Shown here: piece by piece, positions 25,887-32,840 of the stretch | How the letters are laid out: each line of letters starts with the position of its first letter | Numbering within the stretch: position 1 is the stretch's first letter | DNA from: Nitrosopumilus sp. UBA526 | GTDB taxonomy: Archaea; Thermoproteota; Nitrososphaeria; Nitrososphaerales; Nitrosopumilaceae | DNA length: 49,434 nt | Direction: 5' to 3' | Assembly: GCA_002506665.1 (NCBI GenBank) | Contig: DAXZ01000024.1 | Location: forward strand, 624-50,057 | Program-made: the position numbers and the translations under genes | The notes under the pieces: generated by a model | Told to the model about the DNA's origin: nothing | Database searches by the model: none | Seen by the model: the letters and a program-made list of their open reading frames with translations, nothing else

Positions 25887-26566
25887 TATGATTCATCCTT
25901 TTTTTCTAACATTTCTTTCACTTGATCAGTCAAATTAGCAACGTGTGCTTGTTTGTTAACCATCTCAATGGCTTTTTTAGCCTTTAATAATCCCTCGCGA
26001 GTTTCACAGGAGACGACCACCCAACCGTTTTGCCCAATGGTGATGGCCGCGTTAGTTGCCATCTCTATCATCTGTATCATGCTACCCCGCTTTCCAATAA
26101 GGCGTGGAACCCTGCTTGGTGAGATCTTTACTAGGTCGCCGGAATCAATCTTGCCTAGATCCCTGTCAGATATTGTAATTAGTGGATCCCTTGTCCTGTC
26201 AAAATTGGCAATTCTTGCGGCCACTAGATCGCCGGATTTTAGCTTCGACGAGAGCTCGTCGGCATGGGCAGAAAAGTCTCGTCCAAAGACATCCTGTGCA
26301 GGCAGAAACCCGACATAGCACGAGTTGATATCAAGCTCCCAAGACAGTGATGTATGAGAGATGACCTTGCCAATTACAAGATCATTTATTTCAGGAATAT
26401 ATTTTCCAGTAAGCGGAATGACCCTAACCGAGTCCTCATAGATCTCAGAGATTCCAACAAGGGTTGAGATTATCTTGTTCCCGTCAAGTATTACGTTTTG
26501 TTCTGGTCTTAGAGGTCCTGTAGTGATTGTGTCCCCCGGGATGACGTACTTTCTCCTGTTATCCAT
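25886..26566 (-). CDS. rrp4: Exosome RNA-binding cap protein Rrp4
   Basis: 226 residues: N-terminal beta domain, central S1 domain (GKVISHTSLSWELDINSCYVGFLPAQDVFGRD region, about 70-140) and C-terminal KH domain with GKRGSMIQMIEMAT (about 159-172). Forms the trimeric cap that recruits RNA to the Rrp41-Rrp42 ring. One-base overlaps with both SBDS and rrp41 indicate a single translationally coupled operon. Confidence 0.95.
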   Translation of the reverse strand: MDNRRKYVIPGDTITTGPLRPEQNVILDGNKIISTLVGISEIYEDSVRVIPLTGKYIPEINDLVIGKVISHTSLSWELDINSCYVGFLPAQDVFGRDFSAHADELSSKLKSGDLVAARIANFDRTRDPLITISDRDLGKIDSGDLVKISPSRVPRLIGKRGSMIQMIEMATNAAITIGQNGWVVVSCETREGLLKAKKAIEMVNKQAHVANLTDQVKEMLEKKDES

Positions 26567-27252
26567 TATTGAATTACCTCGACTGTGGCAGAACCCTTTG
26601 TTATGGAACCCAGTCTATCTATCATATTTGACCTTGCCGCTGCGGGTATTTCAAGTATTGCTTTTAGGGAGCCGTTATTTTGCCACTCTTCTTTTTTTAA
26701 CGAACCTGCAGACTTTAGGACGGCATATGACTTTGATGCAAACTGGGCAGGGATTGTTATTTCCAGCTGGAGGTTCTCAGACTTTAGTGCAATTATTGAA
26801 CGGAGCTTGTCAACTATGTCTTTGGCCTGCTCATCGGCACCCTTGTGAGGATCAATTGAGACCCTGCCATCTTTCATCGCCTGTTCGATTCTTAGCGGCG
26901 GGTGCGGAGAGTGGGTCTTTGGATCCACAAAGGTTTTGGCAATAAATGTAATTATCTGTCTCCGCTTATCTTCTATCATCTTTCGTCTCTGATCAGTTGT
27001 GAGATTAAGGTCGCCTTTTTCAAGAATTATCTTGACAATCTCTGTCTGATCTTCAGTCTTGAATGCCTTTAGCAGTTTCTCAGAAGAAGGCCTTGTACCC
27101 TTTCCAGAGTCGCTATAAACCTCATCAGATACAAGAACCGATGAGATGTCCTTTCTCTTACCCATCTTGTAATCTAGTGCAGGATCAGGCTTGACCATAA
27201 TCTCAAATTTTTCACCCTCAAAAGAGTATCGTACAAGGGTAACGTCGACCAT
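26566..27252 (-). CDS. sdo1: Ribosome maturation protein SBDS homologue
   Basis: 228 residues with three domains of the SBDS family: N-terminal FYSH domain (VRYSFEGEKFEIMVKPDPAL), helical domain with TTDQRRKMIEDKRRQIITFIAKTFVDPKT (about 93-120, the most conserved block) and a C-terminal ferredoxin-like domain. Releases the anti-association factor aIF6 from 50S subunits. First gene of the exosome operon. Originally divergent from rpoD; the mobile element at 27297 now separates them. Confidence 0.94.
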   Translation of the reverse strand: MVDVTLVRYSFEGEKFEIMVKPDPALDYKMGKRKDISSVLVSDEVYSDSGKGTRPSSEKLLKAFKTEDQTEIVKIILEKGDLNLTTDQRRKMIEDKRRQIITFIAKTFVDPKTHSPHPPLRIEQAMKDGRVSIDPHKGADEQAKDIVDKLRSIIALKSENLQLEITIPAQFASKSYAVLKSAGSLKKEEWQNNGSLKAILEIPAAARSNMIDRLGSITKGSATVEVIQ

Positions 27253-27269
27253 CTCTAATGATTAAAAGG

Positions 27270-27290
27270 ATTCGCTATTTATCTATACAT
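27270..27290. promoter_or_regulatory. TATA region of SBDS and ancestral promoter of rpoD
   Basis: CTATTTATCTATA is 25-30 bases before the SBDS start on the minus strand. If the element and one copy of its target duplication are removed, the same box sits about 33 bases before the rpoD GTG, so it was probably the shared promoter region of both genes. Confidence 0.5.
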
Positions 27291-27296
27291 AAAACA
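27289..27296. repeat. Target site duplication ATAAAACA, left copy
   Basis: ATAAAACA immediately before the left terminal GATACTGT; the identical 8-mer is at 30870-30877 immediately after the right terminus. Confidence 0.75.
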
Positions 27297-27352
27297 GATA
27301 CTGTAACGTTATCGAGGGATAGGCATAACCCGAAATATGGATCTTATTCCAA
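27297..27352 (+). repeat. Left terminal inverted repeat of the 3.57-kb element (family A end)
   Basis: Begins GATACTGTAACGTTATC and runs to ATCTTATTCCAA. The inverted partner is at 30814-30869. Related copies lie at 27381-27436, 30297-30350 (inverted), 43494-43530 and 43601-43640. Confidence 0.75.
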
Positions 27353-27380
27353 TTCAAAACTGTGCCTGATATTTGAGATG

Positions 27381-27436
27381 GCTCTGATAAGTTATCGAGA
27401 CCTAGTCATACCTGAAATACGGATCTTATTCAAACC
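27381..27436 (+). repeat. Internal IS-end copy (family A)
   Basis: GGCTCTGATAAGTTATCG followed by GAAATACGGATCTTATTC; same orientation as the left terminus 85 bases away. It supplies the last codons and stop of the gene at 27430-28140, so that gene's 3' end was probably cut by this insertion. Confidence 0.6.
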
Positions 27437-28140
27437 GTATTGCCCTTTTTAGTTACTTGATAATAAATTATATTTCCTTTTCTGGCGGTTGTCTTTAACC
27501 ATTTCAAATGAACAAAGATATGAAATGCAGACCTTGAGGGAAGTCTATTATTGCCACAAGCCTTTTGTTCGATGTTCTCAACCCATTTTCTGATAAACGA
27601 TTCACCTTTGTTAGTTTTTGATACTTTGAGAGTGGCACGCCAAATTTGCATTATGCGAGATTTTTTATCTGTTATAGAACCTAAAATAATTCGACAGGCT
27701 CTTAAATTAGGTTTTGTCTTGATTAATACAATCCAATAATTAGGGTCATCAATATTTGTGCAAAAATAGTAAAATCCTCTGTTGGGGAATCCTCTACTGC
27801 TTGCATCTCTAAATTCTTCTCTCAGATTTTTGAACTCTTTATCTGTTGGTTTTATCAAGTTAGCTTTTGCCTCAAATGGTTCACTTTTTATTATCGATTC
27901 AATTTCTGATGGTTTTTGATCAAAATTAAGAGTGTAAAACTTTTCCCCATTAACTATAACATTTTTAATTATTTTTGATGAAGATAATTCCTCATAGGCC
28001 CTTTGAGTATTGCTCTCAAAATTACTTGCAAACTGCTCATACAATTCTGTTTCAGATGTTATTCTGTATGAAAGATGAGGTCGGCCATAAAGAACAAAAA
28101 TTTTCACAATTCGTCTTTTCCATTCTTCTACTGTGAACAT
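27430..28140 (-). CDS. Hypothetical protein in the mobile element
   Basis: 236 residues, no family recognised. Basic and helix-rich, with an N-terminal region (MFTVEEWKRRIVKIFVLYGR) that may be a winged-helix-like domain and a C-terminal segment (HIFVHLKWLKTTARKGNIIY) resembling another HTH/wing pair. More A+T rich than neighbours. Divergent from the regulator at 28263 across a 122-base region with two matching palindromes and two TATA boxes. Its last residues GNTV and stop are encoded by an IS-end repeat, so the C-terminus may be truncated. Confidence 0.6.
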   Translation of the reverse strand: MFTVEEWKRRIVKIFVLYGRPHLSYRITSETELYEQFASNFESNTQRAYEELSSSKIIKNVIVNGEKFYTLNFDQKPSEIESIIKSEPFEAKANLIKPTDKEFKNLREEFRDASSRGFPNRGFYYFCTNIDDPNYWIVLIKTKPNLRACRIILGSITDKKSRIMQIWRATLKVSKTNKGESFIRKWVENIEQKACGNNRLPSRSAFHIFVHLKWLKTTARKGNIIYYQVTKKGNTV

Positions 28141-28162
28141 ATTTTAAGCTTAACAGTTTAGT

Positions 28163-28169
28163 TATATAT
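28163..28169 (-). promoter_or_regulatory. TATA box for the gene at 27430-28140
   Basis: ATATATAAC on the minus strand, centred about 26 bases before the start codon at 28140, implying a leaderless transcript. Confidence 0.55.
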
Positions 28170-28174
28170 CCTTT

Positions 28175-28186
28175 GCCACAACTGGC
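28175..28186. promoter_or_regulatory. Operator palindrome GCCACAACTGGC
   Basis: GCCA-N4-TGGC dyad just upstream of the minus-strand TATA box. It is part of a 17-base arm (28173-28189) that matches, inverted, the arm at 28215-28231 in 15 of 17 positions. Likely binding site of the adjacent winged-helix protein. Confidence 0.55.
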
Positions 28187-28217
28187 TATGATGAGAAACG
28201 AATACTGCCATTCAATA

Positions 28218-28229
28218 GCCAATTTTGGC
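28218..28229. promoter_or_regulatory. Operator palindrome GCCAATTTTGGC
   Basis: Second GCCA-N4-TGGC dyad, centred 43 bp (about four helical turns) from the first and touching the plus-strand TATA box at 28234. The pair suggests autoregulation of both divergent promoters. Confidence 0.55.
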
Positions 28230-28233
28230 AACT

Positions 28234-28242
28234 GATATATAG
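28234..28242 (+). promoter_or_regulatory. TATA box for the winged-helix gene
   Basis: GATATATAG centred 25 bases before ATG 28263, typical of a leaderless archaeal mRNA. Confidence 0.55.
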
Positions 28243-28262
28243 ATTAATGATGTGTTTTAACT

Positions 28263-28610
28263 ATGGAATTATTAGAACGAGAAGAAATACAACTGCCGCT
28301 TGAAAGACTATTCAATACTTCAAATGCTAAGGTATTAGATTTTCTATTAGCTAATGAAGGTCTAGACTATACTGAAGATGAAATATCACAACTTACTGCA
28401 ATCCCAAGTCGTACACTTCAAAGAAGCCTACATTTACTTGTGAGTGAACATGTCATAAAACGACATAAAAAAACTGGACGGATGCTCTACTATACTGCAA
28501 ACTTGTCTTCTCCCCGCGTTAGTGGATTGCTTAGTTATATCAATTCAACCTTAATGAATAATCTAAATGCGTCTATAAGCGAAAATAATCCTAAAAAGGG
28601 TTCTGTCTAA
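28263..28610 (+). CDS. Winged-helix transcriptional regulator
   Basis: 115 residues. Helix-turn-helix in ARR/MarR-like style: NTSNAKVLDFLLANEGLDYTEDEISQLTAIPSRTLQRSLHLLVSEHVIKRHKKTG, with the recognition helix about IPSRTLQRSLHLLVSE (residues 48-63) and wing KTGRMLYYTANLSSP. Probably binds the two palindromes directly upstream. Its last codons GGT TCT GTC and the stop TAA come from the IS end at 28599, so the native C-terminus has been replaced by a few residues. Confidence 0.75.
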   Translation: MELLEREEIQLPLERLFNTSNAKVLDFLLANEGLDYTEDEISQLTAIPSRTLQRSLHLLVSEHVIKRHKKTGRMLYYTANLSSPRVSGLLSYINSTLMNNLNASISENNPKKGSV

Positions 28611-28645
28611 TTAACGGTTCATAGACAGATCTTATTCCAATGGAA
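28599..28645 (+). repeat. IS end adjoining the broken transposase
   Basis: GGTTCTGTCTAATTAACGG followed by CAGATCTTATTCC, related to the GGTTCTGTCAAGTTATCGG end at 43601 and to 27381. It lies just past the transposase stop at 28654 and is the downstream end of that IS. Confidence 0.5.
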
Positions 28646-28653
28646 AAATTTGC

Positions 28654-29769
28654 CTATTGTGAGGCTTTGCTCAATGAGGCATTTTGAATGATGGTCTTCC
28701 ACTTGTTCTTACCCTCAACTTTTATCATTGAGGCATCTGCTGGGGTCTTGCCACCCAAAGCCTGGTGTTTTCTGACAAAGTTATAGTGTACTTTCAACCC
28801 TTCCATAACCCGGGGTATCCATCTTTTTGAGACCTCTAAAGACTTTCTCACGATCCCTGATAGTTCCATCAAGTCGTTCCATCTTGTTGTTGTGCATATC
28901 ACCTGCAATGTGTATGTGCCTTACATGGGTAGTCTTTTTGCCAAAGACTCTCTTGCTTGATTTCATATATGCTGGTAGCCCATCTGTTATGAAATTTCTA
29001 GGATTCTTACCTGCCTGTAATTTGGTTAATCGTAATAGGTTGTCGGCATTGTGTTGGAATTTGGTATCTGTAATATCAGAGGCCAGCCAATATCTAGTAT
29101 CATCATCCATTGAGGCAAACAGATAACACTTCTTACCATTGATCTTAATCCATGCCTCATCAGCCCTGAACCAAGTACCAACTCTTGGGGTTTTACCATT
29201 CAAAAACACAGATGTTAGATTAGAGTATTTTTCAATCCAACGGTATATGCGCATATGTGATACTTCAATTTCCTCTTGTTCAAAACTATCTGCAATACGC
29301 CTTACTGACATACCTGAAAAATACATCTGTAAGGCTCTCTAGTGATTATTGTATTACCATATCTCATTTTCTCAAAGCCAATGTTTGCCGTAAATTTTCT
29401 TTTACATTCTTGGCATTGGAATATCGGCTTGTTGCCATTCTTGTTTTTCCTCATTCCGTCTTTTATTATTCTACCAGATGAACAGAACTTGCATAATGAA
29501 TAATCTGTTTTGTCCATGAGTTTGAATGACTGGTCTGGTATCTGGTTTGCCTTGATAGTCTCTAATACAACTTTGATGTGTTTGCAGTCTGCCTTGTTTA
29601 GTTTGTAATCATCACAATCACATACGAGACCGTTGCCGGTTCTAGTGACGGTATAATATACTGACTCTGTAAACTGGCTCTTGACCTGATAAACGCCAGG
29701 AGCAGTCTGTTTTGCATACCCACTCTTTTCAATCATTAATTGAGATTTTTGGGTTCTCTGTTGATTCAT
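28654..29769 (-). pseudogene. DDE transposase with SWIM zinc finger (IS6/IS240-like), two frameshifts
   Basis: One transposase split over three frames. N-terminal part (29769-29302): SWIM zinc finger CDCDDYKLNKADCKHIKVV and an IS-type zinc ribbon CKFCSSGRIIKDG...FQCQECKRKF. Middle part (29326-28781): HTH (MSVRRIADSFEQEEIEVSHM) and DDE domain with ADEAWIKI, MDDDTRYWLAS and NFITDGLPAY. C-terminal part (28908-28654): KVHYNFVRKHQALGGKTPAD. A two-base GA insertion near 29340 and one extra G in the CCCGGG run near 28818 break the frame. Reading ...ITRALQMYF... and ...MDTPVMEGLK... restores the family sequence. Inactive unless frameshifting occurs. Confidence 0.82.
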
Positions 29770-29986
29770 ACAAACACCTCAAAAGTTATAAAACCAAAGA
29801 GATTCAAGGCATCAGAATACGCCAGACTCATCATTGGGAGTGAACGTCCCTCTGATTCTTTTGTTTCAATCATTTGCTTTCTTGCTCTTTGATTCATACT
29901 AACTATGTGTTCAATCCACATATAACTATATGTGTTTAACCCATATATGTGAACAAATTATATGCTGGTGTTGTATCGTTGATATT

Positions 29987-30133
29987 ATGAGCATGAAAGT
30001 AGATGGCGATTATTATCGACATGAGTGCAATAGGTGTAGTAAAATTTGGTATAGCATTAATGAAGCACCAAAGAATTGTGCAAATGTGATATGCAAGTCT
30101 CCATACTGGAACAAACCAAGAGTGAGAATCTGA
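29987..30133 (+). CDS. Small zinc-ribbon protein
   Basis: 48 residues from ATG 29987. Two metal-binding knuckles, CNRCSKIWY and CANVICKSPYWNKPR, match a tiny nucleic-acid-binding zinc-ribbon family frequent in archaea (C-x2-C ... C-x4-C-x-S-x-Y-W-N-K-P-R). An AT-rich ATTATATG block about 30 bases upstream may be its TATA box. Cargo of the mobile element. Confidence 0.6.
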   Translation: MSMKVDGDYYRHECNRCSKIWYSINEAPKNCANVICKSPYWNKPRVRI

Positions 30134-30146
30134 ACGAAAATGGATC

Positions 30147-30350
30147 AACCTAGTCTGTTGCATAATTCAACTTGATACCTAGGTCTTTGGCAGGGGGTTC
30201 TGCTTGTGGGACTTTAGGTAGTTCTATTGCTGAGTCTGGTAAACTCGATCAAGTTTCAGATTATGGATATGTGTTAAAAGGGTTGTGAGAGGTTTTTGGA
30301 ACAAGATCCATATTTCAGGTATGCCTATCCCTCGATAACTTAACAGTATC
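30147..30350. repeat. 204-bp direct repeat, copy 1
   Basis: Runs from AACCTAGTCTGTTGCATAA (family B end) to TAACAGTATC (inverted family A end). About 93-95 percent identical by eye to 30665-30869. No coding capacity. Confidence 0.75.
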
Positions 30351-30352
30351 GA

Positions 30353-30505
30353 AATAGGATAGAGATTTACTGTGGTCTGGCATTAGATTCAGAAACAAAG
30401 TCAAAAATCATACGGGCAGAGATTAAAGACCTAAGGTCACAATCAAAGAAGATAGCGGCAAGGATGATCGAATTGACAAACGCAGCCAAAACAACAGTTT
30501 CATAA
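30353..30505 (+). pseudogene. 3' fragment of a host-type gene
   Basis: An open frame begins right after the repeat end and encodes LALDSETKSKIIRAEIKDLR followed by SQSKKIAARMIELTNAAK and a stop, about 45 residues in all, with host-like codon use but no start. It looks like the C-terminus of a lysine-rich helical protein cut off by the insertion-sequence end. Family not recognised. Confidence 0.4.
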
Positions 30506-30520
30506 AGAGATACAAATAGT

Positions 30521-30541
30521 CTACCAAAATTTATTTGGTAG
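30521..30541. other. Hairpin CTACCAAA/TTTGGTAG
   Basis: Perfect 8-bp arms around ATTTA, between the two 204-bp repeats. May be a transcription or protein-binding feature. Confidence 0.35.
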
Positions 30542-30571
30542 AACTAGATAGGTAAGTCGCCAGTTTGATAA

Positions 30572-30610
30572 CACCTAACAGAGATATGGGGTTTTTTTAA
30601 ATGTTAGGTG
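30572..30610. other. Long-loop hairpin CACCTAACA/TGTTAGGTG
   Basis: Perfect 9-bp arms at 30572-30580 and 30602-30610 with a 21-base loop that contains GGGG and a T7 run. Possible end of a miniature element or a terminator-like structure. Confidence 0.35.
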
Positions 30611-30664
30611 GGATGAAGTTTGTTGCACAATTCCCACAAATATGCCAAGTTTGTGCGTAATCAT

Positions 30665-30869
30665 AACCTAGTCTGTTGTATAATTCAACTTGACACCTAG
30701 GTCTTTGGCAGGGGGTTCTGCTTGTGGGACTTTAGGTGGTTCTATTGGTGAGTCTGGTAAACTCGATCAAGTTTCAGATTATGGATATTTGTTAAAAGGG
30801 TTGTGAGGGGTTTTTGGATCAAGATCCATATTTCAGGTTATGACTATCCCTTGATAACGTTACAGTATC
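30665..30869. repeat. 204-bp direct repeat, copy 2, ending in the right terminal inverted repeat
   Basis: Second copy of the 30147-30350 unit. Its last 56 bases are the right TIR of the 3.57-kb element; the target duplication follows at 30870. Confidence 0.75.
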
Positions 30870-30877
30870 ATAAAACA
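30870..30877. repeat. Target site duplication ATAAAACA, right copy
   Basis: Identical to 27289-27296; 14 bases remain before the rpoD start codon. Confidence 0.75.
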
Positions 30878-30891
30878 AGCTAGATTCTTAT

Positions 30892-31554
30892 GTGGATTTT
30901 GGAGATCACCTACAAGATTTGTCGTCCTTGGAGGTAATTAGCAAAGATAGTCAAAAGATATCACTAAAGCTCAAAGACATACCATTACAGTATGCAAACG
31001 CACTAAGGCGTGTATGCCTAAACGGAGTACCGGTCTTTGCAATAGATACCGTAGATATTATTGAAAACTCGTCAGTACTGCCAGATGAGGGACTAGCCCA
31101 CAGGCTGGGGCTGATTCCATTGACAACTGATCTGTCTAGATTCAACGAGCCGGCAATGTGTGAATGTCAAAGTGAGACCGGTTGCTCAAACTGCACAGTG
31201 ATGCTAATTTTAAATTCCGGGGATTCAGATGTCACAAGAACAATCCTTTCAGATGAGCTGTCCTCAGAAGATGATTCGATAAAGCCCGTTGCAGAAAATA
31301 TTCCCATAGTCCAGCTGGCACCAGGCCAGAGAATCAAGCTAGAGTGCTATGCAAGACTAGGACGTGGAACAGAACATGCCAAATGGAATTCTGCAAACAT
31401 TTCAACTCTTACTGATACTGACAAAGAAAACATCAAGGTCTTGACAGTGGAATCCACAGGAGCACTAAACCCAGAACAGATAATCATCTCCGGAGTAGAC
31501 GAGGTCAGCAATAGGTTAGGCCAGTTCAAAGAGATGATCAACGGAATTGAGTAG
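30892..31554 (+). CDS. rpoD: DNA-directed RNA polymerase subunit D (Rpo3)
   Basis: 220 residues; alpha-like assembly platform subunit. LQYANALRRVCLNGVPVFAIDTVDIIENSS is the conserved dimerisation alpha motif. A four-Cys loop CECQSETGCSNC (C90, C92, C98, C101) resembles the zinc loop of eukaryotic Rpb3. The [4Fe-4S] ferredoxin-like domain found in some archaeal D subunits is not visible. GTG start; a nearby ATG at 30890 is out of frame. Heads rpoD-rpl18e-rpl13-rps9. The mobile element ends 15 bases upstream, so the native promoter is gone and transcription must start in element sequence. Confidence 0.94.
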   Translation: MDFGDHLQDLSSLEVISKDSQKISLKLKDIPLQYANALRRVCLNGVPVFAIDTVDIIENSSVLPDEGLAHRLGLIPLTTDLSRFNEPAMCECQSETGCSNCTVMLILNSGDSDVTRTILSDELSSEDDSIKPVAENIPIVQLAPGQRIKLECYARLGRGTEHAKWNSANISTLTDTDKENIKVLTVESTGALNPEQIIISGVDEVSNRLGQFKEMINGIE

Positions 31555-31592
31555 GACAAGCATATATTTGGGTTTTAAACCGCATTATTCAC

Positions 31593-31940
31593 ATGACTAG
31601 TCAGATCGTCATACGCATGGCAGGAGATCTAAAAAAGGCATCATCAAAAAATAATGCCCCAATCTGGGCAAAGCTTGCCGAATATGCATTAAAGCCGTCA
31701 ATTGCAAGAAGGGATCTCAACCTAAAGCGGATTGACCAGCTAACAAAAAACGATGACATGGTGGTGTTTCCCGGCAAGGTGCTTGGGACAGGTAGCATGT
31801 CTCACAAGATCACATTATTCTCATTTTCAATCTCAAGTTCTGCAGCAGACAAGATAGTCAAAAATGGTGGAAAGGTAATCAGTCATCAAGATTTCATCGA
31901 GCAAAACCCTACCGGAAAGGGGGTGGTACTGCTTGGCTGA
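31593..31940 (+). CDS. rpl18e: 50S ribosomal protein L18e
   Basis: 115 residues, L15/L18e fold: APIWAKLAEYALKPSIARRDLNLKRIDQLTKNDDMVVFPGKVLGTGSMSHKITLFSFSISSSAADKI is diagnostic. Follows rpoD by 38 bases, with ATG start. Overlaps the rpl13 start by 8 bases. Confidence 0.95.
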   Translation: MTSQIVIRMAGDLKKASSKNNAPIWAKLAEYALKPSIARRDLNLKRIDQLTKNDDMVVFPGKVLGTGSMSHKITLFSFSISSSAADKIVKNGGKVISHQDFIEQNPTGKGVVLLG

Positions 31941-32391
31941 ACTAGTCATAAGAACTGACAGGCCGGTTGTAGTAGATGCCACAGATCACATTGCAGGAAG
32001 ACTGGCATCATATGTTGCAAAGCTGCTGATCAGAGGAAGCAGGGTAACTGTTGTAAACTGTGAGAAGATAATGATGAGTGGTACGAGAAGCAACCAGATA
32101 AAAGAGTACAGGGAATTTTTAGAGATCAACAGCATCATAAACTACAAGCATGGACCGGTTCATTACAGGAGGCCAGACACAGTGATGGCAAAGATGATTC
32201 GTCAGATGCTTCCGTTTGATAGAAAGCCCTCAGGAAAGGAGGCGCACAAGAGGCTTCGAACATACATTGGTTCGCCCAAGGAGATCAGATCACTTGAAAA
32301 GATTCAGTTTGAAAAGGCAAAGATAAGAAAAACCCCGTCAGAATATACCGCACTCGGGGAGCTATGCAAGGTAATAGGGTGGACTAGATGA
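31933..32391 (+). CDS. rpl13: 50S ribosomal protein L13
   Basis: 152 residues; VVVDATDHIAGRLASYVAKLLIRGSRVTVVNCEKIMMSG at the N-terminus and GPVHYRRPDTVMAKMIRQMLPFDRKPSGKEAHKRLRTYIG in the centre are typical. TTG start overlapping the rpl18e stop (TGA at 31938). The alternative of a later start would lose the first conserved strand. Confidence 0.95.
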   Translation: MAELVIRTDRPVVVDATDHIAGRLASYVAKLLIRGSRVTVVNCEKIMMSGTRSNQIKEYREFLEINSIINYKHGPVHYRRPDTVMAKMIRQMLPFDRKPSGKEAHKRLRTYIGSPKEIRSLEKIQFEKAKIRKTPSEYTALGELCKVIGWTR

Positions 32392-32837
32392 CTACCCCAA
32401 AGACTGAGATCTATTTTGCAACAAGAAAGACTGCTAGTGCGCATGTCTACATTACAAAGGGAAGAGGCAAGATTAGAATTAATAATGTTCCAGTAGAGAT
32501 GATTCCACAAGAGACAGCCCGAGAGATAATTTTGGCGCCAATAGAGATATCAGGTGACCTTAGAGATAAAATTGACATCTCTGTCCGTGTAAGGGGCGGG
32601 GGTATCATGGGCCAGGCAGGTGCAATAGCAACGGGAATCTCAAGGGCACTTACAGGATGGACCAAATCCAAAAAGGAGCCAAGGGATCATCCTTTCACAA
32701 AGTCAATCAGAGAGGATCTCAGAAAAAGAATAACTGATTTTGATAAATACCTAGTCAGTGGGGATGCCCGAAGAAAGGAACCAAAAAAGTTTGGCGGTCC
32801 CGGTGCAAGAAGAAGAAAGCAGAAATCATATCGTTAG
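32388..32837 (+). CDS. rps9: 30S ribosomal protein S9
   Basis: 149 residues. TRKTASAHVYITKGRGKIRINNVPVE at the start and the extended C-terminal tail ending GGPGARRRKQKSYR, which reaches the P-site tRNA. Starts inside the rpl13 stop (ATGA). In many archaea rpoN/rpoK follow; here a nucleotidyltransferase follows instead. Confidence 0.96.
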   Translation: MTTPKTEIYFATRKTASAHVYITKGRGKIRINNVPVEMIPQETAREIILAPIEISGDLRDKIDISVRVRGGGIMGQAGAIATGISRALTGWTKSKKEPRDHPFTKSIREDLRKRITDFDKYLVSGDARRKEPKKFGGPGARRRKQKSYR

Positions 32838-32840
32838 GCC

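Larger units (their letters stand above)
27297..30869. mobile_element. 3.57-kb transposable element with 56-bp terminal inverted repeats and 8-bp TSD
   Basis: Left end 27297-27352 and right end 30814-30869 are inverted repeats: the outer 17 bases GATACTGTAACGTTATC are identical, and about 51 of 56 positions match. The flanking 8-mer ATAAAACA is a perfect direct repeat. Cargo: an unknown 236-residue gene, a winged-helix regulator, a broken SWIM/zinc-ribbon DDE transposase and a tiny zinc-ribbon protein. Related ends recur inside at 27381-27436, 28599-28640 and 30300-30350, so the unit is composite, built from several insertions of the same end type. The 8-bp TSD and GG-TCTGT-type inner ends fit IS6-like elements. 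Confidence 0.75.
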
